Positions 1 to 6,052 of a stretch of 46,125 nt of DNA are shown here, piece by piece. Origin of the DNA: Puniceicoccales bacterium (GTDB taxonomy: Bacteria; Verrucomicrobiota; Verrucomicrobiia; Opitutales; JAIRLM01); contig JAIRMB010000061.1 of NCBI GenBank assembly GCA_031258995.1, positions 1-46,125 of the forward strand, read 5' to 3'. The notes beneath the pieces were generated by a model. That model saw only the letters and a list, made by a program, of their open reading frames with translations, was not told the DNA's origin and did no database searches. Numbering within the stretch: the stretch's first letter is position 1; each line of letters opens with the position of its first letter. The position numbers and the translations under genes are program-made.

Positions 1-456
1 GGCCGCCTTTTTTCCTTTCTCAACCCCGTCGCAAATCCGGCCCCGCTCCTCATCATCGCCTACGGCATCCGCAAAATGCCTTTCATGGTGCGCTCTGCCG
101 TGGCCGGGCTTCAGCAGACGAGCCCCACCTACGAGGAAGCGGCCGCCTCCCTCGGCAGCCCACCGGCACGGACCTACTTGCGCATCACCATTCCTCTCAT
201 TTTTGGAAATCTCATCGCCGGTGGATTGCTCGTCTTCTCCCAGACCATGATGGAGGTTTCCGACTCCCTCATCATCGCCCAAAAGCAGCAATTTTACCCC
301 ATCACGAAGGCCATCTACGAACTGGTAAACCTTATCGGCATAGGCCCCTACCTTGCCTGCGCATTGGGAGTCTGGTCCATGGCCTTCCTCGCTGTCACTC
401 TTTTCACCATGTCCCACTTCCTAGGGAAAAACATGGGAGCCATCTTCCGTGCCTAG
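1..456 (+). CDS. ABC transporter permease, C-terminal part (binding-protein-dependent type)
   Basis: The reading frame is open from the first base, so the gene begins outside the window; about 151 codons remain. The visible part carries the EAA loop (EEAAASLGSPPARTYLRITIP) that docks onto the ATPase subunit, followed by hydrophobic segments (LIFGNLIAGGLLVFSQTMME and the C-terminal LACALGVWSMAFLAVTLFT). This is the layout of inner-membrane permeases of the Fe3+/spermidine/putrescine importer class (FbpB/PotB-like). The substrate cannot be told from this fragment. The nearest downstream gene, coaE, is unrelated and separated by about 340 bases, so this gene probably ends its own operon. Confidence 0.85.
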   Translation, partial: GRLFSFLNPVANPAPLLIIAYGIRKMPFMVRSAVAGLQQTSPTYEEAAASLGSPPARTYLRITIPLIFGNLIAGGLLVFSQTMMEVSDSLIIAQKQQFYPITKAIYELVNLIGIGPYLACALGVWSMAFLAVTLFTMSHFLGKNMGAIFRA

Positions 457-473
457 GGCAATTTGTTCCGGTC

Positions 474-489
474 GAGCGCGTGAGCGCTC
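474..489 (+). repeat. 6-bp perfect hairpin with GTGA tetraloop after the permease gene
   Basis: GAGCGC at 474-479 pairs perfectly with GCGCTC at 484-489 across the GNRA-type loop GTGA. It lies 18 bases after the permease stop codon. A T tract is missing, so it is at best a weak or Rho-assisted terminator or an mRNA 3'-end stabiliser. Confidence 0.35.
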
Positions 490-569
490 CATCGAGAGAA
501 TTCGCCTTCCAACAGAAAAAGCTTGCCAAACGCAGACCCTTATGATGGACATCGGCTGTGTTCATAGCA

Positions 570-610
570 GGTCCCGCCCGACGGAGCTGTGGGGGCTCCG
601 GGGCGGGGCC
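570..610 (+). repeat. strong GC-rich hairpin in the permease-coaE gap
   Basis: Bases 570-579 pair with 601-610 (ten pairs, one a G-T). After a small internal bulge, 583-587 pairs with 595-599, leaving a seven-base loop. No T run follows, so it is not a standard intrinsic terminator. It could be a leader element of coaE or part of a small RNA. It does not match SRP RNA, tmRNA or RNase P RNA signatures that I know. Confidence 0.4.
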
Positions 611-797
611 GGAACCGCCTGACGGTAGAGTGGGCGTGACATTCCGCGAAATTCTCTTAGGCAATTTCTGCTCCGTAAGGCCAGCGGCGGTGCTTTGGGA
701 AAGAGGAGTTTTACAATCCGCGCTAGACTGAGTGGGCCGTGGCCCTTGCCTTCTTCCCGACTTGCGATGCGGCGTCAAATCCCCATGCTGCGCGTCC

Positions 798-1364
798 GTG
801 AAGATCGGTCTGACGGGCGGTATCTGCTGCGGGAAGAGTACTGCACTGCAGATTTTGGGCCGTTACGGCTTGGAAACCATTAATCTAGACGACTACGTGC
901 GGCAGGCGCTTCGAGGCAGTGCGCGAGTGAAGGCAAGCCTAAAACGGCACTTCGGCGCCGATTGCATAGACGAAGACGGCGAATTGCTCGTCCGGCGCTT
1001 GGCGCAGATCGTTTTCAATAGACAAGACGCCCGGAAGGTGCTGGAGGGCATCATTTATCCAGAAATTGACTTTCTTTGGACCCAAGAGGTGGCCGTGCCC
1101 ACGGCCATCGAAGTTCCGCTACTCTTCGAAAACAATTTATACCGGCATTTCGACCGCACCGTCTGCATTTACTCCTCTTTCGCGGCTCAGCTGAGCCGCA
1201 GCATCGTTTCCCGCGGCTGGGACCGGGAAGAGCTGGAGCGGCGCATGGAAGCACAACTGCCCGTAGAGGAAAAAATTCTACGGGCGGATTTCGTTCTCGG
1301 CAATTGCGGAAGTTTACTTCAGCTGGAGCGGCAGGTTCAGCTTCTACTGGAAAAGCTCATTTAG
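798..1364 (+). CDS. coaE: dephospho-CoA kinase
   Basis: CoaE phosphorylates the 3'-hydroxyl of dephospho-CoA with ATP, the last step of coenzyme A synthesis in the cytoplasm. The product (188 aa from the GTG at 798) opens with the P-loop KIGLTGGICCGKST. It continues with VPLLFE and with the C-terminal family pattern of Arg, Gln, Lys, then ADFVLGNCGS and LERQV. The frame is also open to a GTG at 732, but the family begins just before the P-loop, so 798 is preferred although no clear Shine-Dalgarno precedes it. Three usually conserved spots differ: LDD instead of the DAD-type motif, Tyr instead of His in the HP motif (IIYPEI), and Glu in EVPLLFE where Asp is usual. Confidence 0.88.
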   Translation: MKIGLTGGICCGKSTALQILGRYGLETINLDDYVRQALRGSARVKASLKRHFGADCIDEDGELLVRRLAQIVFNRQDARKVLEGIIYPEIDFLWTQEVAVPTAIEVPLLFENNLYRHFDRTVCIYSSFAAQLSRSIVSRGWDREELERRMEAQLPVEEKILRADFVLGNCGSLLQLERQVQLLLEKLI

Positions 1365-1452
1365 GGAAATGTCAATTTCGGCGATTTGCGTTTCTTCTTA
1401 GAAGAGAATAATTTACAATTGACAATGCGCAAAAAATCCCCATGGGCGCACC

Positions 1453-1932
1453 ATGAATATGGAAAATGATAGGTCAACGGCTTTCGCAAATATTCCCGGC
1501 GGCATTACGCTCCTATCGCCTGAAGCAGTTAGAAGATATCTTCCCGCATTGCCACCGAATGTTCTAAATGATATCCTGTCCGCCTGCCGGCGGCTGACGG
1601 GCCGACAGGTTTTTGCCATCCGACTACTGTCCTATCTGGCACTGGCCGGATCATTCATTGGAACAAGTGCGGTCGTTATCATAAAATCGAGCTTTCCGGA
1701 GAGCACGCAGTTGCCCTGGATATGCGGCTTATTCGGTTCCGTCACAGGGATGATCACTCCGTTGGCTAACCAGTATGCAGACCGCGCCAAAAGAAATAAT
1801 CAGGAAGATGTAGAAAACGCCATCAAAACCACACTAATGGAAAATTTGAATCCGGAGCTGCAGGGCATAGTTATCAGTGTAATCAGCGCCTACGTGGCAA
1901 AAATGCGTAAAGCCAGCCAGGGACAGCTCTAG
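1453..1932 (+). CDS. hypothetical two-helix membrane protein
   Basis: I do not recognise this 159-residue protein. Residues about 55-75 (LLSYLALAGSFIGTSAVVII) and about 88-105 (WICGLFGSVTGMITPLA) look like two membrane helices. The N-terminal 50 residues are soluble and the C-terminal helix region (residues 115-159) is amphipathic. It lies between coaE and the T3SS cassette genes, with 137 bases before gene A1. There is no good Shine-Dalgarno before the ATG, so the start is uncertain. It may be a small inner-membrane protein or an inclusion-type secreted protein, but only position supports the latter. Confidence 0.6.
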   Translation: MNMENDRSTAFANIPGGITLLSPEAVRRYLPALPPNVLNDILSACRRLTGRQVFAIRLLSYLALAGSFIGTSAVVIIKSSFPESTQLPWICGLFGSVTGMITPLANQYADRAKRNNQEDVENAIKTTLMENLNPELQGIVISVISAYVAKMRKASQGQL

Positions 1933-1991
1933 CCGGCAGTCATCTTAACTCGTTTGTAATCACTGTGACTACACAAATGCGCTTTCGAGGC

Positions 1992-2069
1992 GGGAAAAAA
2001 TTGTAAGACACATATTTTTGGGCTTGCATTTTACCGATTCGCACCTAGCGGGGACCGGAGGTATTTACG
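1992..2069 (+). promoter_or_regulatory. upstream region of gene A1, conserved before the duplicate gene A2
   Basis: The run GGAAAAAATTGTAAGA followed by ATATTTTTGGGCTTGCA at about 1993-2028 has a clear counterpart before the second cassette (about 5205-5238: GGAAAAATTTATGAAGAG, then TATTTTATGCTTGCA). Conservation in non-coding DNA that otherwise differs suggests a kept promoter, operator or leader for the T3SS cassette genes. A good GGAGG ribosome-binding site (about 2055-2059) precedes the A1 ATG. Exact -35/-10 boxes cannot be fixed by eye. Confidence 0.4.
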
Positions 2070-2789
2070 ATGGATGCAAGCGCAAAGCCAAAGCTGGAGT
2101 TGCTCGATGAGCAGAAAGCCCTCGCCACTCTCGAGGGGTCTTTGACGGATCTGGAAGTTGAAAAGAGAGTTTGGCTGGACACCATCACGGCAGCATCAAA
2201 GATGGGCGAGTTCGAGACCGTTAAGCTGCTCATCCCTCAGGTTGCTGAAACGAGAAAGTTGCAGCTGGATGTGCGGATGGCGATTGCCGCCTATCACAGC
2301 GGCGTTCATTCGGCCGTCGTCCTGGCGTGCTTTTTGCCGCAATACCTGGCGCTGCCCATGGACGAGAGAAGCGAAGTCAGGGGTAAGTTGCTTGGGCTCT
2401 ACGCGAGATTTGACAGCGAGTCGGAAGCCGTTTCGAAGAGCGCCATCAGGCAGCAGGAGGCGGCCACGAAGCAGGCGGAGGCGGTCACGAAGCAGGCGGA
2501 GGCGGCCACGAAGCAGGCGGAGGAGGCTATAAAGCAGGCGGAGGAGGTTACGAAGCAGGCGGCGGCGGCTACAAGGCGAGAGGAGGCGGCGTGCGCTGCA
2601 GAGGTAGAGCGCGCGCGTAACGATCGGGCCCGACTCAGGGTGGCCTTGCGGCAAATGGCCTACGACTCGTCGAATCCGCTTTGGAGATTTTTCGGTGGCA
2701 GCATACATAAGATAACGGACGTGGATGTTACTAACCTTCTTTCCGGCATGTCCCAGGAGGACATCGATGCGATCATGGCAAAGTTCTAG
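2070..2789 (+). CDS. T3SS-locus cassette gene A, copy 1 (coiled-coil protein of unknown function)
   Basis: This is a 239-residue soluble protein that I do not recognise. Residues 1-125 are predicted helical (LATLEGSLTDLEVEK, then KLLIPQVAETRKLQLDV). Residues 130-171 consist of six seven-residue repeats of the EAATKQA type, a long coiled coil encoded by 21-bp DNA repeats. The last 55 residues (NDRARLRVALRQMAYDSSN to the end) are almost identical to those of copy A2 (5271-5915). Gene B1 follows after 12 bases, so the two are co-transcribed and probably co-translated. Lack of a membrane segment and a repetitive coiled-coil core fit a T3SS substrate, translocon partner or chaperone-like protein; this rests on position and composition only. 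Confidence 0.82.
   Translation: MDASAKPKLELLDEQKALATLEGSLTDLEVEKRVWLDTITAASKMGEFETVKLLIPQVAETRKLQLDVRMAIAAYHSGVHSAVVLACFLPQYLALPMDERSEVRGKLLGLYARFDSESEAVSKSAIRQQEAATKQAEAVTKQAEAATKQAEEAIKQAEEVTKQAAAATRREEAACAAEVERARNDRARLRVALRQMAYDSSNPLWRFFGGSIHKITDVDVTNLLSGMSQEDIDAIMAKF
2457..2582 (+). repeat. six tandem 21-bp repeats in gene A1
   Basis: Units start at 2457, 2478, 2499, 2520, 2541 and 2562 and encode EAATKQA, EAVTKQA, EAATKQA, EEAIKQA, EEVTKQA and AAATRRE. The first three units differ by only one base or so, which points to recent slippage or recombination expansion. The paralogous gene A2 has only one clear unit (EEATKQA). The period of seven residues keeps the coiled-coil heptad in phase. 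Confidence 0.9.
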
Positions 2790-2926
2790 GGAGTTACGCA
2801 AATGAATACTATTCCAAATCGTCAAACGGGTCCTCGCGTTGTGGAGATCGAGGATCTTGTCGTGGGGCCCGGTGCGCTCGCCATTCCGGGGGGCAAGAGG
2901 CCGCGCGTGGAAGAGCCCGATTTGCC
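2616..2926 (+). repeat. long direct repeat, copy 1 (pairs with 5742-6052)
   Basis: These 311 bases match 5742-6052 without gaps and with about 16 mismatches counted by eye (about 95% identity). The block covers the C-terminal part of gene A, the A-B intergenic bases and the first 42 codons of gene B. Flanking parts of both genes are much less similar. This is a sign of gene conversion or strong constraint. Confidence 0.9.
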
Positions 2927-3641
2927 CTCCATGCGGGTCCTTGATCTTGCTTTCCGTACGCAGATTGCAACCTACTTGGTTGATCGGTATCCGGAGCGGG
3001 CGCAGCAGCTTACGAATCGTTACCAGGAGCTGATCGATGGGGGCCTCTCTCCCCAAGAGGCTGTAGCTGCAGCTTTGCAGGAGGCGGAGGAGGTGATCAA
3101 CCCGGAGGTGGAGGCGGAAAAGGTGGAAAGGCTCCGAATGATCCACGATCCGAGGACTCGCGATTCTATAGCGCCTCGGGATACGTTTGAAGTCATAGCA
3201 ATGACGGAGGAGCGGGTTCTGCTGATCCGCGATCCGGCAACCCGCGATTCCATAGTGCCCCGGAATGATCGCGAAAGGGCAGAGATGAAAGCGGCGCTTA
3301 TGGAAGCGAAAGCAGCCAGAATGGAAGCGAAAGCAGCCAGAATGGAAGCGGAAACAGTCAGAATGGAAGCGAAAACCACCGGAATGGCTGCAGAAAGCGA
3401 CAGAATGGCTGCGGAAGCCGCACGGATGGCCGAGGAGACGCAGCGCCTTATTGGGATGGCTGAAAAAAAAACGACGGCGGGGACCGGTCCAGCTGTAAAG
3501 TTTGCTAGCGATTTTTTCGCGAAAGCGTGGGGCGCGATTGTCGCTGCGGCCGTAGCCATGGCGACATTTTTCTGCTTCCTCGGCTGGCGGTTGGGCTTCT
3601 GTTTGCGCTACGGCGAAAAAGCGGAAGGTGTGCAGAAATGA
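2802..3641 (+). CDS. T3SS-locus cassette gene B, copy 1 (coiled-coil protein with C-terminal membrane helix)
   Basis: This 279-residue protein belongs to no family I recognise. Order of parts: a Pro/Gly-rich N-terminus with VVEIEDLVVGPGAL (residues 13-27); a helical segment; two copies of an R/HDPxTRDSIxPR motif (about residues 114-125 and 146-157); seven MEAKAAR-type heptads (about residues 167-215); and a hydrophobic helix near the C-terminus (AWGAIVAAAVAMATFFCFLG) followed by a basic tail. A GGGAG site right after the A1 stop serves as ribosome-binding site, and the stop overlaps the start of gene C1 as ATGA. The tail-anchor-like membrane helix plus coiled coil suggests a protein inserted in a membrane. 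A T3SS translocator or an effector aimed at a host membrane is possible but unproven. Confidence 0.82.
   Translation: MNTIPNRQTGPRVVEIEDLVVGPGALAIPGGKRPRVEEPDLPSMRVLDLAFRTQIATYLVDRYPERAQQLTNRYQELIDGGLSPQEAVAAALQEAEEVINPEVEAEKVERLRMIHDPRTRDSIAPRDTFEVIAMTEERVLLIRDPATRDSIVPRNDRERAEMKAALMEAKAARMEAKAARMEAETVRMEAKTTGMAAESDRMAAEAARMAEETQRLIGMAEKKTTAGTGPAVKFASDFFAKAWGAIVAAAVAMATFFCFLGWRLGFCLRYGEKAEGVQK
3300..3446 (+). repeat. seven tandem 21-bp repeats in gene B1
   Basis: Units begin at 3300 and repeat every 21 bases, encoding MEAKAAR, MEAKAAR, MEAETVR, MEAKTTG, MAAESDR, MAAEAAR and MAEETQR. The first two are nearly identical. The counterpart in gene B2 has only four units (6426-6509), so copy number has changed since the duplication. 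Confidence 0.9.
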
Positions 3642-4144
3642 ATGCGCTTGAGTTTGCTCTGGCCGCCGGGCAGCGAGAATTGGAACGTTGCCGTTCTCGC
3701 GTGCGCCAGGTCGAGGAGAGTGTGCGTTCTGTAAGGCGTCTTAGGGAGGAAAATTGCGCGTTGCTCGCTGCCCTCGAGAGTTGCGGCGGTGCAGACGCGG
3801 AAACGAAAGCTCTGTTGAGAGACGAAATGGACGCCACTTCGTTGGCCATGTTTGATGAAACATTGTGCCACAGGATGCTAAGTTTTGGCGGCGAAAAAGA
3901 AAGCGCGCTCGTGCCGCACATTCACGGACTGAGCGTTCTTACGGGGGAAGAGCTGCAAAAATCTATTGACGTGCTCACCCGTGCGGTTGCGGACTACGAT
4001 GGCACCGAATATTATGATCCGTCCCGGAAGTCCTTGCTGTATTCCTACGCATTGCTTGCCGACCGCCTGTCTCCTGATCCAAGTATAACAGAACTTGATC
4101 GTGTGTCCATTCGGCTGCTGGCGATGGTCGTAGCCGCTGCGTGA
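3638..4144 (+). CDS. T3SS-locus cassette gene C, copy 1 (unknown function)
   Basis: This is a 168-residue soluble protein without a recognised family. The ATG at 3638 overlaps the B1 stop as ATGA; a longer frame upstream exists, but this coupled start is shared with copy C2. Residues 1-45 form an Arg/Glu-rich coiled coil (EFALAAGQRELERCRSRVRQ). Residues about 84-120 are the conserved core (ESALVPHIHGLSVLTGEELQ and following), nearly identical in C2. The C-terminus diverges between the copies. Small size, acidic/basic helices and a place directly before a SycN-like gene would suit a TyeA-type gatekeeper partner or chaperone, but I see no sequence match to TyeA. Confidence 0.8.
   Translation: MNALEFALAAGQRELERCRSRVRQVEESVRSVRRLREENCALLAALESCGGADAETKALLRDEMDATSLAMFDETLCHRMLSFGGEKESALVPHIHGLSVLTGEELQKSIDVLTRAVADYDGTEYYDPSRKSLLYSYALLADRLSPDPSITELDRVSIRLLAMVVAAA
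3887..3996 (+). repeat. direct repeat in gene C1 (pairs with 6953-7062)
   Basis: The 110 bases match 6953-7062 with two mismatches by eye, both in third codon positions. This is the most conserved block of the whole duplication and encodes the core of protein C. Confidence 0.9.
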
Positions 4145-4276
4145 TGAATTTCTGTGCCGGCGGTGTCGTTCTGGCGGGTCGCGGGTTTGGTGCGATTTGC
4201 CGGAAAATTTTGTCGTGGACAGGCGAATAGTATCTCCGTAGGCTGCCTCGCATGGATGGGGGCTGGGTAAGGCGCA

Positions 4277-4645
4277 GTGGCAGAGGACGTGCTAAGGGAG
4301 TTTTTTGAGCGGAACGGCTTCCCTTTCGCGCCCCTCAGAGAGGATAGGGTGGCTCGCGTTTTTTTGCCGGACATCGGCGAGCTAGCCGTTGATCTCTCCT
4401 GCGAGGACCGGCCCTGCATGTACGTGCTTTTTCCGGCAGCACATCCCTCGGTTGAATTTCTACTGCAGGGCTTTTGGCTTTGCGACCCGGTCCGGTCCGT
4501 GGGAGGTGGCATGCATTTCGTCGGTGACGGAGAAACGCAGATAGGCTTCCTGATTGTGCTAGACAAAAGCCGCTTTCGCGCCGACAGTCTCGCCGCGGCG
4601 TTGACTCAAATTTTGGGAGCCATCATGCGGCTGCGACAGCGCTAG
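4277..4645 (+). CDS. T3SS chaperone, SycN/CesT-like
   Basis: This 122-residue acidic protein has the size and layout of class I T3SS chaperones. An N-terminal helix (VLREFFERNGFPFAPL) is followed by alternating strands and a C-terminal helix (SLAAALTQILGAIMRLRQ). It resembles Yersinia SycN (123 aa, chaperone of the YopN gatekeeper) in length and in the placement of hydrophobic residues. The next genes, SctX- and SctY-like and sctV, stand in the same relative order as in the Yersinia virulence locus. The start is a GTG. The 80 bases before it recur near 7320-7403, where only the first codons of a second sycN survive. Identification is by pattern and synteny; another CesT-family chaperone is possible. 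Confidence 0.65.
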   Translation: MAEDVLREFFERNGFPFAPLREDRVARVFLPDIGELAVDLSCEDRPCMYVLFPAAHPSVEFLLQGFWLCDPVRSVGGGMHFVGDGETQIGFLIVLDKSRFRADSLAAALTQILGAIMRLRQR

Positions 4646-4681
4646 AAACGGACCGTTCACTAGCTCGGAGGCATTTTTCCA

Positions 4682-5131
4682 ATGAATGAAAATCCGCAGC
4701 AGAGGCGGGGCAATCCGCCCCTCAAACCGGTGGATCCCAAACAGTATTCCTTCGATGTGGGGCTGGTAAAAATCACCGCCTACCGAGGAAAGGGACGTAC
4801 CCGGTCGCTGCCGCCCGCTGCGGACATCCACCCAAGCGTTGGCAAAATGGAGGAACGGCTAAAGTCCGTCGTTGATCTGAAGGCCTTCGAGTCCATTTTT
4901 GTGGAGGTGCTCCGGCCGGAGGTAAGGGATCGCACATTGCTGATACCAACCCACTTTCATCAGAGGCTGGTTCAATTGCGAATCGCACTGCGGACCGGTA
5001 ATGTAGGCATGAAGAGCCGAACTGCGCAAAAAATTGACAGCCTGCTGAAAGATTTAGAAGAGCAGCTGGCCGAAGGAGATGGTCACAGTGATCTTCTGGA
5101 ACAGTATCGCCTAATGATTTTGATGGGCTAA
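4682..5131 (+). CDS. sctX: T3SS export protein SctX (YscX-like)
   Basis: This 149-residue protein matches the layout of YscX (122 aa), an early secreted T3SS component that binds YscY and is needed for needle export. The stretch FDVGLVKITAY resembles the N-terminus of YscX. It is followed by a LPP...HP...ERL pattern (LPPAADIHPSVGKMEERL) and a C-terminal helical hairpin ending in a leucine-rich helix (LLEQYRLMILMG), as in YscX. A GGAGG site lies 10-11 bases before the ATG. It sits 36 bases after the SycN-like gene. In Ysc-type operons sctY follows directly; here the second A-B-C cassette lies between them. The match is by eye from remembered family sequence. Confidence 0.62.
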   Translation: MNENPQQRRGNPPLKPVDPKQYSFDVGLVKITAYRGKGRTRSLPPAADIHPSVGKMEERLKSVVDLKAFESIFVEVLRPEVRDRTLLIPTHFHQRLVQLRIALRTGNVGMKSRTAQKIDSLLKDLEEQLAEGDGHSDLLEQYRLMILMG

Positions 5132-5202
5132 AATTTGAACGGATCTGCAGTCACTTTGTTCAGTTTGTGGCCATTGCAAATGTACCGGTGCTCTCTCGCA
5201 AA

Positions 5203-5270
5203 GTGGAAAAATTTATGAAGAGTATTTTATGCTTGCACTTTTGCCCGTTTACGTACAGCCACGCGCCGGG
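5203..5270 (+). promoter_or_regulatory. upstream region of gene A2, duplicate of the region before A1
   Basis: GGAAAAATTTATGAAGAG and TATTTTATGCTTGCA at about 5205-5238 align with the bases before gene A1. Conservation shows that the duplication included non-coding DNA upstream of the cassette and that part of it was kept. An ATG at 5229 is in frame with A2 but falls inside this conserved non-coding block, so the ATG at 5271 is preferred as start. Confidence 0.4.
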
Positions 5271-5915
5271 ATGAATGCTGACGGAATTAGTGTCGACAGC
5301 GAGCGGGCACTTGCAACGCTCGAGGGGTCCTTGTCTGCGCTCGATGCCGAGCGGAATGCCTACTTGGCGGCCATGACGGAGGCTTCTAAGATGCACGATT
5401 TTGAAACGGTCCGGCTGCTCGTGCCGCAGGTGGCTGAAACGAGAAAATTGCGGACTGAGCTGGGAACGGTAATTGCCGCCTACCATAGCGGCGTTCGGTC
5501 CGCCGCCGTGCTGGCGTGCTTCCTACCGCTGTGTGCGGCCCTGCCGGAGGAGCAAAAGGGCGACGGCCGGCGCATGCTGATGACGATTTGTAAAAACCTC
5601 AGCGATGAGGCGGATGCCGTTTCGAAGAGCGCCATCGAGCAGCAGGAGGAGGCCACGAAGCAGGCGAAAAAAGCCACAGAAACTGCGGAATTGGTAAGGG
5701 ATAGGGCGGAAAAAGAGCGCGACGTGTTGGTGGCTCGCATGCGCAACGATCGGGCCCGACTCAGGGTGGCCTTGCGGCAGATGGCCTACGACTCGTCGAA
5801 TCCGCTTTGGAGGTTTTTCGGCGGCAGCATACATAAAATAACGGACGAGGATGTTACTAACCTTCTTTCCGGCATGTCCCAGGAGGACATCGATGCGGTC
5901 ATGGCAAAGTTCTAG
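5271..5915 (+). CDS. T3SS-locus cassette gene A, copy 2 (coiled-coil protein of unknown function)
   Basis: Paralogue of the gene at 2070-2789; 214 residues from the ATG at 5271. The N-terminal half is moderately similar (LATLEGSLSALDAERNAYLA; LLVPQVAETRKLRTELG). The repeat region is short (EEATKQAKKATETAELVRD) compared with six heptads in copy 1. The C-terminal 55 residues are nearly identical to copy 1. No membrane segment is seen. Gene B2 follows after 12 bases as in copy 1. The ribosome-binding site is weak (GCCGGG) compared with the GGAGG of copy 1, so expression may differ. Function unknown; only the link to the T3SS locus is clear. Confidence 0.8.
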   Translation: MNADGISVDSERALATLEGSLSALDAERNAYLAAMTEASKMHDFETVRLLVPQVAETRKLRTELGTVIAAYHSGVRSAAVLACFLPLCAALPEEQKGDGRRMLMTICKNLSDEADAVSKSAIEQQEEATKQAKKATETAELVRDRAEKERDVLVARMRNDRARLRVALRQMAYDSSNPLWRFFGGSIHKITDEDVTNLLSGMSQEDIDAVMAKF

Positions 5916-6052
5916 AGAGTTACGTCTATGAATACTATTCCAAATCGTCAAACGGGTCCTCGCGTTGTGGAAATCGAGGATCTTGTCGTGGGGCCTGGCG
6001 CGCTCGCCACTCCGGGGGGCAGGAGGCCGCGCGTGGAAGAGCCCGATTTGCC
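5742..6052 (+). repeat. long direct repeat, copy 2 (pairs with 2616-2926)
   Basis: 311 bases with about 16 mismatches to 2616-2926 and no gaps. It spans the end of A2, the intergenic bases and the start of B2. Confidence 0.9.

Larger units (their letters stand above)
457..797. other. intergenic region with hairpins, no convincing gene
   Basis: This stretch of about 340 bases separates the permease gene from coaE. Reading frames exist on both strands, but none has a recognisable product or a good ribosome-binding site. It holds two inverted repeats, at 474-489 and 570-610. An AGGAG-like sequence near 700 lies too far from either possible coaE start to be its ribosome-binding site. No classical promoter or T-tailed terminator is obvious. 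Confidence 0.5.

Noticed and set aside
404..778. Minus-strand open frame between the permease gene and coaE
   Set aside because: The predicted protein is Arg/Pro/Ser-rich without domains, covers the hairpin, and has no ribosome-binding site.
2457..2582. Regular 21-bp repeats that could be taken for a CRISPR array
   Set aside because: Units are directly adjacent without spacers, keep the reading frame and encode coiled-coil heptads.
2196..3146. Long open frame on the minus strand across genes A1 and B1
   Set aside because: It is made of Arg/Leu-rich sequence mirrored from the GC-rich repeats, has no family features, and opposes two genes with good start sites and conserved paralogues.
4144..4230. 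28-codon frame starting in the C1 stop (TGATG)
   Set aside because: A short peptide weakly like a frame in the second copy (KILSWTGE against EILPWTSE), but start and end are not conserved between copies; more likely shared DNA ancestry than coding.
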